Source: Planotetraspora sp. A-T 1434 (lineage in GTDB: Bacteria; Actinomycetota; Actinomycetes; Streptosporangiales; Streptosporangiaceae). From it: DNA of 64,000 nucleotides. Positions 29,511 through 38,101 of the stretch are shown piece by piece (the stretch's first letter is position 1; the number at the start of each line of letters is the position of its first letter). A program made the translations under genes and the position numbers. Below the pieces are notes generated by a model. It was not told the DNA's origin and made no database searches. It worked only from the letters and a program-made list of their open reading frames with translations. Location of the stretch: the NCBI RefSeq assembly GCF_025420585.1, contig NZ_JAOEGB010000003.1, positions 124,001-188,000 on the forward strand, given 5' to 3'.

Positions 29511-32012
29511 TTATGCACCACGAAGATCCAGACCGACGTCCAGCACCGGAGACGAATGCGTCAGAGCGCCCACGGACAGATAGTCGACGCCGGTCTCCGC
29601 GACGGCCCGCGCGACGTCCAGGGTCAGCCCGCCGCTGGACTCCAGTCGCGCCCTCCCGCCGACCAGCCGTACGGCCTCCGCGAGCTGCTCGACCGTGAAG
29701 TTGTCGAGCAGGATCTCCTCGGCCCCCTCCGCCAGGGCGGGCTCGATCTGGTCGATCCGGTCCACCTCGACCTCGATGGGCAGGTCCGGGAAGGCCTGCC
29801 GTACGGCGCGGAAGGCCTCGGCGACCCCGCCGGCCGCGACGACGTGGTTGTCCTTGATCAGCGCGGCGTCGTGGAGACCCATCCGGTGGTTGACGCCGCC
29901 GCCGCAGCGCACCGCGTACTTCTCCAGGGCGCGCAGGCCCGGCAGAGTCTTACGGCTGTCGCGGATGCGGGCCTTCGTCCCGGCGACGGCGTCCACCCAG
30001 CGGCGGGTGGTGGTGGCGACGCCGGACAGGTGGGTGACGAGGTTGAGCGCGGTCCGCTCCAGGGTGAGGATGTCCCTGGTCAGGCCGCGGACGGTCATGA
30101 GGACGTCCCCGGGCCGGACCCGGTCGCCGTCCTTGGCGCGGCGCTCGATCACGGTCGCCGGCCCGGCCCGGCGGAACACCGCCTCGGCCACCGCGAGCCC
30201 GGCGACCACGCCGTCCGCGCGGGCGACCAGGTCGGCCACGGCGGTCTGCCCCGCGGGGATCGTGGCGGCCGAGGTCACGTCCTCCCCGGCCCCGAGATCT
30301 TCGTCGAGCGCGACGGACAGCAGGTGGTGAAGGCGCGTGGGGTCGATCCCCTGCGCGGCCAGCTCGGCGTCGAGGTCGTGAGCCTGGTGTCGCATGACCA
30401 GCCCTTCCGCTCCCAGGGAGATGTCGATGTGCAGCAGCCAATGGTCGTCGTCGCGCCCGGGATGGTCCTCGCGCCAGTGGGAGCCCCTGGTCTCCTCCCG
30501 CTCCGCCGCCGCGGCGACGAGGGCGGAGGCGACGGTGAGCAGGTTCGTGGCCTCCCAAGACTCCGTGCACGGCTCGACCGCGACCGGGGTCCAGCGGGCG
30601 TCGGACAGGGCGCGGGCGACCTCGGCGAGGCTCCGGTCGCTGCGCAGCACCCCGGCGCCGCGGCTCATGTGGTTCTGGATCCTGGATCTGACGCGGGGAT
30701 CCACCAGCCCCTCGGGCCTGGCCGGCGTCTCGTGAGGCTCTTCCCGCTCGGCGCTCCGGGAGACCAGGTCGGAGGCGATGCGCTCGGCGAAGACGAGCCC
30801 TTCGAGCAGGGAATTGGAGGCCAGCCGGTTGGCCCCGTGGACGCCCGTGCAGGCCACCTCGCCACAGGCGTAGAGCCCGGGCACGGTGGTCCTGCCGTAG
30901 AGGTCGGTGCGGACGCCGCCGCTCGCGTAGTGGGCCGCGGGCGCGACCGGGATCGGCTCGGTGACCGGGTCGATGCCGTGCTCCCGGCAGACCGCGAGGA
31001 TCGTGGGGAACCGGGTCCGCCATTTCTCCTCGCCGAAGTGCCGGGCGTCCAGGTAGACGTGGTCGGCGCCGGTCTCGCGCATCTTGCGGGTGATCGCCTT
31101 GGCGACGACGTCCCGGGGCGCGAGGTCGGCCAGTTCGTGGACGTCCCGCATGAACGGCTCGCCGCCGTGGTCGATCAGGACCGCGCCCTCGCCCCGGACC
31201 GCCTCCGACACGAGGGGCTGCTGGCCGGTCGAGCCCTCGCCGAGCCACAGGACGGTGGGGTGGAACTGGACGAACTCCACGTCCCTCACGATCGCCCCGG
31301 CGCGGAGGGCCAGTGCGACACCGTCGCCGGTGGAGACGACCGGGTTGGTCGTGGCGGCGTAGATCTGTCCCATGCCGCCGCTGGCGAGGACGACGGCGCG
31401 CGCGTTGGCCGCGCCCACGCCGTCTCTGGCGCCCTCGCCCATGACGTGGAGCGTCACGCCGCGCGCTTCGCCGCCGGCGTCCTGGATCAGGTCGAGGACG
31501 AGCGCGTGCTCGATGATCTCGATGCGCGGCTCCGCCAGGGCGGCCTCGACGAGCGCCCGCTGCACCTCCGCGCCGGTGGCGTCGCCGCCCGCGTGGACGA
31601 TGCGGTTGCGCCGGTGGCCGCCCTCCCGGGTGAGCTGGAGCTCCCCGTCGGTGTCCCGGTCGAAGCGGGCGCCGTGGTCCATGAGCCGCTTCAGCGCGTC
31701 GGGGCCCTCGGTCACCAGGATCCGCACGGCCTCCTCGTCGCAGAGGCCGACGCCCGCGATGAGCGTGTCGTTGAGGTGCTCGTCGGGGGTGTCCTCGGGG
31801 TGGAGGACGGCGGCGATCCCCCCCTGCGCCCAGCGGGTGGACCCGGCGGACAGCACGTCCTTGGTGACGACCAGCACCCTGCCGGTGGGGGAAAGCTCGG
31901 TGTAGCGCAGGGCCACGGTCAACCCGGCGATCCCGGACCCGACCACGACGACGTCCGCGTCCACCGTCCATCCGGGATCGGGAGCCGTCAGCTTCCTCGG
32001 AATCGGCACCAT
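29511..32012 (-). CDS. nadBC: Fused L-aspartate oxidase / nicotinate-nucleotide pyrophosphorylase (NadB-NadC)
   Basis: 833 residues without an internal stop. Residues 1 to about 537: NadB flavoprotein with FAD-binding VVGSGIAGLT, then the fumarate-reductase-like active region (FHPT, RGEGAVL, HYASGG, CGEVACTGVHGANRLASNS). Residues about 545-833: NadC, with LDEDLGAGEDVTSA, GVATTTRRW, DSRKTLPGLRALEKYAV, HRMGLHDAALIKDNH, ESSGG. Together they catalyse the first and third steps of de novo NAD synthesis; NadA is not adjacent. In most actinobacteria these are separate genes. Met540 at the junction (ATG 30395) could be the former nadC start. A palindrome lies just before the start. Confidence 0.93.
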   Translation of the reverse strand: MVPIPRKLTAPDPGWTVDADVVVVGSGIAGLTVALRYTELSPTGRVLVVTKDVLSAGSTRWAQGGIAAVLHPEDTPDEHLNDTLIAGVGLCDEEAVRILVTEGPDALKRLMDHGARFDRDTDGELQLTREGGHRRNRIVHAGGDATGAEVQRALVEAALAEPRIEIIEHALVLDLIQDAGGEARGVTLHVMGEGARDGVGAANARAVVLASGGMGQIYAATTNPVVSTGDGVALALRAGAIVRDVEFVQFHPTVLWLGEGSTGQQPLVSEAVRGEGAVLIDHGGEPFMRDVHELADLAPRDVVAKAITRKMRETGADHVYLDARHFGEEKWRTRFPTILAVCREHGIDPVTEPIPVAPAAHYASGGVRTDLYGRTTVPGLYACGEVACTGVHGANRLASNSLLEGLVFAERIASDLVSRSAEREEPHETPARPEGLVDPRVRSRIQNHMSRGAGVLRSDRSLAEVARALSDARWTPVAVEPCTESWEATNLLTVASALVAAAAEREETRGSHWREDHPGRDDDHWLLHIDISLGAEGLVMRHQAHDLDAELAAQGIDPTRLHHLLSVALDEDLGAGEDVTSAATIPAGQTAVADLVARADGVVAGLAVAEAVFRRAGPATVIERRAKDGDRVRPGDVLMTVRGLTRDILTLERTALNLVTHLSGVATTTRRWVDAVAGTKARIRDSRKTLPGLRALEKYAVRCGGGVNHRMGLHDAALIKDNHVVAAGGVAEAFRAVRQAFPDLPIEVEVDRIDQIEPALAEGAEEILLDNFTVEQLAEAVRLVGGRARLESSGGLTLDVARAVAETGVDYLSVGALTHSSPVLDVGLDLRGA

Positions 32013-32027
32013 TCGGGGGTCCGCCTT

Positions 32028-32042
32028 TCGTCAATATGACGA
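32028..32042. promoter_or_regulatory. Palindrome immediately upstream of nadBC
   Basis: TCGTCA-ata-TGACGA, a perfect 6-bp dyad ending 16 bp before the nadBC start and next to its AAAGGCGG ribosome site. Well placed for repression of NAD synthesis genes. No regulator gene is seen nearby. Confidence 0.45.
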
Positions 32043-32090
32043 TAACGCCCCCGGGTCGGCGCAATTCCCCCACCCCCTCCCCTTCTCGCC

Positions 32091-32349
32091 GTGATCATGC
32101 AAGGGTTCCCGTCGCCGTGATCATGCAAGGGTTCCCGCGCCCTCTCCCGACCTGCGACCACGGCAGCCGTGATCATGCACAAAGTCCCCTAGCGACCTTT
32201 GACCACGCGAAATGCAATTCGCGATCTGGCATATGCATGATCACGGCGGGCATCGCCGCACGTCAGAGGGCCAGCGAGGAACTGGCGCATGATCACGAAT
32301 AAGAAACGCGGAGGTCAGCGTGGCCGTACGGGAACCCGTGCATGATCAC
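32091..32349. repeat. GTGATCATGCA repeat, block C (6 copies)
   Basis: Plus-oriented exact copies at 32091-32101, 32117-32127 and 32169-32179; the first two are part of a 26-bp tandem unit with AAGGGTTCCCG. Minus-oriented copies at 32234-32244, 32287-32296 and 32339-32349. A CGCGAA/TTCGCG hairpin (about 32206-32223) lies between the facing halves. The last copy contains the panC stop. Fills the panC-nadBC gap, with no gene inside. Confidence 0.82.
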
Positions 32350-33203
32350 GCCGAAGGGGGGAGGGGGATGATCACGTTGTCGATGAGGCGGGTGGTGCCG
32401 ACCTTGGCGGCGACGGCCAGTACGGCCTCGCCCTCGTGGGCCTCCCCCACGGGCTTGAACGTCCTGGGATCGACCAGCTCGACGTAGTCCAGCGCGAGCG
32501 GCGGGTCGAGGCGTGCGGCATCGTCCAGTACGGCTCTCGCGGCCCGCAGGATCGCGGCCGGCCCGGCCTCCGCCGCGCCGGCCCGCAGCGCCTTGGACAG
32601 GGAGAGCGCGGTGGTCCGCTCCGCCGGCGAGAGGTACCGGTTGCGGCTGGACAGGGCGAGCCCGTCGGGCTCCCGCACGGTGGGCGCCCCCACGATCGAG
32701 ACGGGCACGTGGAGGTCGGCCGCCATCCGCCGGATCAGCGCGAGCTGCTGGGCGTCCTTCTGACCGAAGATCGCGACATCGGGCTGGACGAGGTTGAGCA
32801 GTTTGAGCACCACGGTCAGCACGCCGTCGAAATGGCCCGGCCGGAACGCGCCCTCGGCGATCGTGCCCATCGCCCCCGAGGAGACGCCGACCTGGCGATC
32901 GGGGAGGTACATCTCCTCGGCCGACGGCGCGAAGACCACGCGCACGTTCTCCTCGGCGCACACCTCCAGGTCCGCGTCGAATGTCCGCGGATATCGCGAA
33001 AAATCCTCGTTAGGACCGAACTGAAGTGGATTGACGAAGATGCTCACCGCCACATGCTCGGCGTGCTCGTGCGCCAGCCGGATCAGCGAGCGGTGGCCCT
33101 CGTGCAGCGCCCCCATGGTGGGGACCAGGGCCAGCCGTCCCTCCCCCAGCGTGTCTCTCGCCTTGACCAGGTCGGCGCGGTCACCGGCGACGATCACGTC
33201 CAT
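32346..33203 (-). CDS. panC: Pantothenate synthetase
   Basis: 285 residues. HIGH-type motif [40 protein letters not shown] and [10 protein letters not shown] are all conserved. It condenses pantoate and beta-alanine with ATP. The start overlaps the upstream DUF2520 gene by 10 nt. The stop TGA (32346-32348 complement) lies inside a GTGATCATGCA repeat. Confidence 0.95.
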   Translation of the reverse strand: MDVIVAGDRADLVKARDTLGEGRLALVPTMGALHEGHRSLIRLAHEHAEHVAVSIFVNPLQFGPNEDFSRYPRTFDADLEVCAEENVRVVFAPSAEEMYLPDRQVGVSSGAMGTIAEGAFRPGHFDGVLTVVLKLLNLVQPDVAIFGQKDAQQLALIRRMAADLHVPVSIVGAPTVREPDGLALSSRNRYLSPAERTTALSLSKALRAGAAEAGPAAILRAARAVLDDAARLDPPLALDYVELVDPRTFKPVGEAHEGEAVLAVAAKVGTTRLIDNVIIPLPPSA

Positions 33204-34084
33204 ATGTTGCCTCCCAGCGCGTCCAGGAGGCGCTCGGCCGTCTCGGGCTTCAGCAGCCCGGCGGCCAGCGCCCGGTCCGCGGTGAGCCTAGCGAGGGCCA
33301 CATAGGCGTCCGCCGCCTCGGGGGCGGCCAGGATGAGCGCGTCCACGTGCTTGCGCACGGTCCCCGCGTCGCCGCGCACGACGGGACCGGTCAGCCCGGC
33401 GATGCCGAGGCGCAGCACGTTGTCGAGCGCGGCGCCGAGCAGCGGGCCCAGCATCCGGCCGGGATGCTCGACGCCGATCTTCCCCAGCAGCTCCTGTGAC
33501 TCGGCGATCAGCGTGACCATGTGGTTGGCGGCCCCGGCGATCGCGGCGTGATAGAGCGCCCGGTCCTGGTCGGCGATCCAGACCGGCTCCCCGCCCATCT
33601 CGATCACCAGCGCCTCCGCCACCGGCCGCAGCAGGACGGGAGCCGTCACGCCGAACGAGCACCCGGTGAGCTTGGTCAGGTCGTCCTCCCTGCCGGTGAA
33701 GGTCATCACCGGGTGCAGCGCCAGCGGCAGCGCCCCGGCCTCCGCCGCGGGGTCCAAAACGGCCAGGCCGTACGCGCCGCTGGCATGGACGAGCAGCTTG
33801 CCGCGCAGGTCGGCTCCCGTGGCGGCGAGCCCGGAGACCAGCCCCGGGAGCACGTCGTCCGGCACGGTCAGCAGGACGAGCTCGGACTTCCTGATCACCT
33901 CGTCCGGCCTGCTGAGCTCGACGCCGAGGCGGTCCGCCGCCCGCTTCCTCGACGCGTCGGAGACCCCGCTCGCGGCCACGACCCGGTGGCCGGCCAGTGT
34001 GAGCGCGGCCCCCAGAACGGAGCCGACCCTGCCCGCGCCGAGCACTCCTACGGCGAGCCGCGCCGGGCGATCACTTGTGTCCAT
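33194..34084 (-). CDS. Rossmann-like and DUF2520 domain protein
   Basis: 296 residues from ATG 34084 with GAGGGGAGG upstream. N-terminal NAD(P)-binding motif [16 protein letters not shown]; the C-terminal helical DUF2520 domain has HPVMTFTG and [10 protein letters not shown], as in ketopantoate/6-phosphogluconate reductase relatives. Translational overlap with panC suggests a role in pantothenate synthesis, possibly ketopantoate reduction, which is inference only. The pair is conserved in actinobacteria. Confidence 0.85.
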   Translation of the reverse strand: MDTSDRPARLAVGVLGAGRVGSVLGAALTLAGHRVVAASGVSDASRKRAADRLGVELSRPDEVIRKSELVLLTVPDDVLPGLVSGLAATGADLRGKLLVHASGAYGLAVLDPAAEAGALPLALHPVMTFTGREDDLTKLTGCSFGVTAPVLLRPVAEALVIEMGGEPVWIADQDRALYHAAIAGAANHMVTLIAESQELLGKIGVEHPGRMLGPLLGAALDNVLRLGIAGLTGPVVRGDAGTVRKHVDALILAAPEAADAYVALARLTADRALAAGLLKPETAERLLDALGGNIWT

Positions 34085-34244
34085 GACGCCTCCCCTCGGC
34101 TCAGCGTAGCGGCGGCCGGCATGCCTGCCTGGCCTTGACCCAACGGTCGGATTTTGTCCCATTCCGCACCGGCATATGTTGAGCCCTGCGTACTGATGTG
34201 ACTACTTTTCGTCATGGGTCGAGGCTTGGATAACGTGAGTCGAT

Positions 34245-35207
34245 GTGTGGGTCACCTGGCGCGCGGCCATACGAGAGGCGCTTTACGGCGAAAGCGGCTT
34301 CTACCTGCGGGAACGGCCGGACCGGCACTTCCGGACGTCGGTGCACGCCTCCGCGGCCTTCGCCTCGGCCGTGCTCCGGCTGCTGGAGCTGACGGACGAA
34401 GCGCTCGGGCGTCCGCCCGTGGTGGACCTCGTGGACGTCGGCAGCGGCGACGGGCTGCTCGTCGCCCGCGTCCTGGCCTCCGCGCCGCCGGACCTCGCCG
34501 GGCGCCTGCGGATGACCGCCGTCGACCTCTCCCCGAGGCCGGAGGGCCTGGACGAGCGGATCGCCTGGGAGCCCGCCCTTCCCGATCAGGTGAACGGGCT
34601 GGTCATCGCCAACGAATGGCTGGACAACATTCCGGTCGACGTGGCCGAGCAGACGCCCTCGGGGCCGCGCCTCGTGCTGGTCGATCCCCGGACCGGTGAC
34701 GAGCGGCTCGGGCCGGCCCCCGACGCCGGCGATCTCGGCTGGCTGGAGCGCTGGTGGCCGCTCCGCTCGGACGGCTGCCGCGCGGAGATCGGCCGCCCGC
34801 GCGACGAGGCCTGGGCCTCCGTGATCGTACGGCTCTCGCGCGGCACCGCCGTCGCCGTGGACTACGCCCACCGGAGGGACAGCCGGCCGCCGCTGGGCAG
34901 CCTGGTGGGCTACCGGAACGGCCTGTCCGTCCCCGCCGTGCCGGACGGGTCGTGCGACATCACGGCCCATGTCGCGCTCGACGCGTGCGCCGCCGCCGGA
35001 GAGCGGGCCGGGGCCACGGCCACCACGCTGACGACGCAGCGCGACGCCCTGCGGGAGCTGGGAATCCGGGGCGCCCGGCCGCCGCTCGATCTCGCCCACG
35101 CGGACCCGGCGACCTACCTCCGGGCGCTCAGCCGCGCGTCCGAGGAGGCCGAGCTGATCGACCCCTCGGGCCTGGGCGGCTTCGGCTGGCTCAGCCAGTC
35201 GCGCTAG
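34245..35207 (+). CDS. MidA-type SAM-dependent methyltransferase (DUF185)
   Basis: 320 residues. SAM motif VDVGSGDGLLVARVL (about 63-77), NEWLDNIPVD acceptor loop, AVDYAHR and the SCDITAHVAL motif mark the COG1565 family. The mitochondrial member NDUFAF7 dimethylates an Arg of complex I subunit NDUFS2 (NuoD). A NuoD2 gene lies about 2.9 kb downstream with that Arg conserved, so NuoD2 is a plausible substrate (inference). The start is GTG 34245. It ends 6 bp from the convergent P450 stop. Confidence 0.85.
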   Translation: MWVTWRAAIREALYGESGFYLRERPDRHFRTSVHASAAFASAVLRLLELTDEALGRPPVVDLVDVGSGDGLLVARVLASAPPDLAGRLRMTAVDLSPRPEGLDERIAWEPALPDQVNGLVIANEWLDNIPVDVAEQTPSGPRLVLVDPRTGDERLGPAPDAGDLGWLERWWPLRSDGCRAEIGRPRDEAWASVIVRLSRGTAVAVDYAHRRDSRPPLGSLVGYRNGLSVPAVPDGSCDITAHVALDACAAAGERAGATATTLTTQRDALRELGIRGARPPLDLAHADPATYLRALSRASEEAELIDPSGLGGFGWLSQSR

Positions 35208-35213
35208 GAACAG

Positions 35214-36413
35214 CTAGACCGTGACCTTCAGCGACTCCAGGCCGCGGATGATGTAGCCGGGCTTCCAGACCGGCTCCTCGGCGAGCTCCATCGCCGGGGC
35301 GGCCTTCAGCAGCGCGCCGAACGACTCGGCCAGCTCCACCCGGGCCAGCGGCGCGCCCAGGCAGAAGTGAATGCCCGCGCCGAACGAGATGTGCGGATTG
35401 TCCGCCCGCCCGACGTCGAGGCGGTCAGGGTCGGGGAAGACCTCGGGATCCCGGTTGGCCGAGCCGAAGAGCAGCGCGATCTCGACGCCCTTGGGGATCG
35501 TCACACCGCCGACCTCGATGTCCTCGAGCACCCAGCGCTCGAACATCTGCAGCGGCGTGTCCCACCGCAGCAGCTCCTCCACGGCCGTGGGCAGCAGGCC
35601 GGGGTCGGCGCGGAGCCTGTCCAGCTCGGCGGGGTTGCGGAAGAGGGACCACCAGCCGTTGCCGGTGACGTTGACCGTGGCCTCGTGCCCGGCGTTGAGC
35701 AGCAGCACGCAGGTGCCGATCAGCTCGTCCTCGGTCAGGCGGTCGCCTTCGTCGGCCACCTGGGCGAGGGCGGAAATGAGGTCGTCTCCCGGCTGGTCCC
35801 TGCGCGCCCTGGCCAGCTCGCGGAGATAATCGCCGAACTCCGACGCCGCCCGCACGGCGGTGTGCTGGACGTCCAGGGAGGGGTTGAGCTCGTACATCCC
35901 GCAGATGTCCGCCGACCAGGGCCGCAGCAGGTGCCGGTCGGCCTCGGGCACGCCGAGCATCTCGGCGATCACCGTCACCGGAAGGGGCTCGGCCACCTCC
36001 GCGAGGAGGTCGCCGCCGCCCCGCTCCGCGAGCCCCTCGGCCAGCTCGGTTGCGATCTTCCGGACCCGGGGGCGGAGCGACTCGACCATCCGGGGCGTGA
36101 ACGCCTTGGAGACCAGGCGGCGCAGCCGGGTATGGACCGGCGGCTCCACGTCGAGCATTCCCGCGCGGATCACCCGCCAGAACGGCTCCTGGAACTCCGG
36201 CTCGGGCTCCCGGCCGAACGCCTCGTGCGAGGCCACGTGGAGGTAGGACCGGCCCAGCCGCCGGTCCCGCAGCAGCGCGTTGACGTCGGCGTGGCGGGCG
36301 ATCAGCCACTGGCCGGTCGGCTCGAAGAAGCTCACCGGGGCGTTGTCCCGCAGCTCGCGGTAGACGTCGTACGGGTGAGCGACGAACTCGGGATTCCAAG
36401 GGTCAAACTGCAC
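35214..36413 (-). CDS. Cytochrome P450
   Basis: 399 residues. I-helix LNAGHEATVN, K-helix EELLR and haem loop FGAGIHFCLG with Cys351 as axial ligand. The acid-alcohol pair of the I helix reads E-A-T, an atypical Glu where Asp/Glu occurs. GTG 36413 is chosen from homology of the N-terminus (MQFDPWNPEF). No ribosome site is seen; TATGGT 7 nt before it may be a -10 giving a leaderless transcript. No ferredoxin gene nearby. Substrate unknown. Confidence 0.9.
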   Translation of the reverse strand: MQFDPWNPEFVAHPYDVYRELRDNAPVSFFEPTGQWLIARHADVNALLRDRRLGRSYLHVASHEAFGREPEPEFQEPFWRVIRAGMLDVEPPVHTRLRRLVSKAFTPRMVESLRPRVRKIATELAEGLAERGGGDLLAEVAEPLPVTVIAEMLGVPEADRHLLRPWSADICGMYELNPSLDVQHTAVRAASEFGDYLRELARARRDQPGDDLISALAQVADEGDRLTEDELIGTCVLLLNAGHEATVNVTGNGWWSLFRNPAELDRLRADPGLLPTAVEELLRWDTPLQMFERWVLEDIEVGGVTIPKGVEIALLFGSANRDPEVFPDPDRLDVGRADNPHISFGAGIHFCLGAPLARVELAESFGALLKAAPAMELAEEPVWKPGYIIRGLESLKVTV

Positions 36414-36557
36414 AAAGCAACCATACGTACGGCAGGCCGATGGTCGCACGGAGCCAGCTGCCACCTTCCCGGCCCGATTTTGGTAATCGCGCCTACCCAC
36501 CGGCCTCCACCTGCGGGTTTGCCATGGGCAGGGGGCGTCCGGTTATAGTGCCGATCA

Positions 36558-36672
36558 GGTCATGAGTGCCAGCGTCAAGCCCCGGCTAGCTGGCCGGCAA
36601 CCCTCGCGCTCGCGGCGGGGTGCCCCGGGTGAGGACCAGGTCCGGCGTGAGGTGCGCCGGGCAAGCGCGGGC
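36558..36672 (+). promoter_or_regulatory. SAM-IV riboswitch
   Basis: The conserved core GGTCATGAGTGCCAGCGTCA (36558 onward), AAGCCCCGGCTAGCTGGCCG, GGCAACCCTC, GCGGGGTGCCCCGGGTGA and GACCAGGTCC follow in the order of the actinobacterial SAM-IV aptamer; the 3' boundary is approximate. A GGGTC/GACCC hairpin (36696-36709) next to the AGGAGG ribosome site (36711-36716) could sequester it. It should repress the downstream gene when S-adenosylmethionine is high. Confidence 0.9.
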
Positions 36673-36722
36673 TCCGCCGTACGACGCCATGGCCGGGGTC
36701 CCATGACCCGAGGAGGCAGGCG

Positions 36723-38045
36723 TTGTCCCCACTTTCCGTTCTCGCCCGTTCCGCCGTTTCCACCGACCCTTCCCGAGGCCTTTCCACCGACCCTTCCCGA
36801 GGCCTTTCCACCGGCCTTTCCACCGGCCGCCGGATCCCCGCGGTGCTCGGCGCGGACCTCCAGGTGCCGGTGAAGGGCGGCAGGCTCGTGCCGTACGCGA
36901 ACCTCGACTACGCGGCCAGCGCCCCCTGTCTGGAGCCGGTGAACGCCGCCGTCGCCGCGGCGCTCCCGGCCTACTCGAGCGTCCACCGGGGAGCCGGGTA
37001 CGCCTCGCAGCTCACGACCGCCAGATACGAGCAGGCGAGGCACACCGTGCGGGCCTTCGCCGGCGCCCGTCCGGACGACGCGCTGATCTTCACCCGCAAC
37101 ACCACCGACGCGATGAACCTGCTGGCCCGCAGCCTCCCCGACGGCACCACCGTCGTGGTCTTCGACACCGAGCACCACGCCTCGCTCCTGCCCTGGTCCG
37201 ATGCCGTGCGGCTCGCGCCGCCCGCCTTCCCCGGCGAGGCGATCCGGGCGGCCGACGAGGCGCTGGCCGCCGTCGACGGCCCCGCGCTGCTGGTCGTCAC
37301 CGCCGCGTCCAACGTCACGGGCGAGCTCTGGCCCATCGCGGGGCTGGCTCACATCGCCCACCGGCACGGCGCCAGGATCGCGGTCGACGCCGCGCAGCTC
37401 GTGCCCCACCGGCGGCTGAACCTGACCGCGCTCGACCTCGACTACGTCGCCTTCTCCGGGCACAAGCTCTACGCCCCCTTCGGCGCGGGCGCCCTGATCG
37501 GCCGGCCGGACTGGCTCGCGCAGGCCTCGCCGTACCTCCGCGGTGGCGGCGCGGTGAAGGCCGTCGCGGAGACGACCGAGTGGAGCGAGGACCCGGAGGC
37601 GCGGCACGAGGCCGGCACCCCCAACGTGCTCGGCGCGATCGCGCTCGCCGCGGCCTGCGACGCCCTCAGCGCCACCGGCTGGACGGTTCTCGTCCGCGAG
37701 GAGGAGCGGCTGCTGGCCCGCCTGCGCGCCGGGCTCGCCGGGATCGAGGGAGTCCGGGAGCTGTCGCTGTGGGGGCCCGACCACCCGAGGGTCGGCATCG
37801 TGTCGTTCGTGGTGGACGGCCGGTCCGCCCGCGAGGTCGCCGAGGAGCTGTCGTCGGAGCACGGCATCGGCGTCCGGGACGGCAAGTTCTGCGCGCACCC
37901 GTTCGTCCGCCACCTCCTCGGCACACCTGACGGCGGCTGCGACGACGACACGGCCAGCGCGGTGCGGGCCTCGATCGGCATCGGCTCGACCGAGGAGCAC
38001 GTCGACCGCCTGATCGCCGCCCTGAAGCGCCTCGCCGCCTCCTGA
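36723..38045 (+). CDS. Class V PLP aminotransferase / cysteine desulfurase-like
   Basis: 440 residues from TTG 36723, 6 nt after AGGAGG. PLP lysine Lys248 in [11 protein letters not shown], His151-His152 (EHHAS) stacking region, VDAAQLVPH and the Cys390 loop (GKFCAHP) match SufS/Csd-like desulfurases. The SAM-IV leader places it in sulfur amino acid metabolism. The first 40 residues are a repeat-derived tail (STDPSRGL x2, STG x2) absent from the family fold. It may act in sulfur mobilisation or Cys/Met salvage; exact reaction unproven. Confidence 0.88.
   Translation: MSPLSVLARSAVSTDPSRGLSTDPSRGLSTGLSTGRRIPAVLGADLQVPVKGGRLVPYANLDYAASAPCLEPVNAAVAAALPAYSSVHRGAGYASQLTTARYEQARHTVRAFAGARPDDALIFTRNTTDAMNLLARSLPDGTTVVVFDTEHHASLLPWSDAVRLAPPAFPGEAIRAADEALAAVDGPALLVVTAASNVTGELWPIAGLAHIAHRHGARIAVDAAQLVPHRRLNLTALDLDYVAFSGHKLYAPFGAGALIGRPDWLAQASPYLRGGGAVKAVAETTEWSEDPEARHEAGTPNVLGAIALAAACDALSATGWTVLVREEERLLARLRAGLAGIEGVRELSLWGPDHPRVGIVSFVVDGRSAREVAEELSSEHGIGVRDGKFCAHPFVRHLLGTPDGGCDDDTASAVRASIGIGSTEEHVDRLIAALKRLAAS
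36757..36828 (+). repeat. In-frame tandem repeat at the start of the desulfurase-like gene
   Basis: Two exact 24-bp units (36757-36780, 36781-36804) followed by two exact 12-bp units TTTCCACCGGCC (36805-36828). All lengths are multiples of three, so copy-number change keeps the frame and only alters the N-terminal tail length. Confidence 0.85.
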
Positions 38046-38101
38046 ACGGCCACCCGTTCCAGGCTCTTCGCCGTGCCGTATGGGCGTGGGAGCATGGCGG
38101 T

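Noticed and set aside
36427-36432. Confident leaderless start for the P450 gene
   Set aside because: TATGGT is a weak -10 and no -35 is clear, so it is only mentioned as a possibility in the gene entry.
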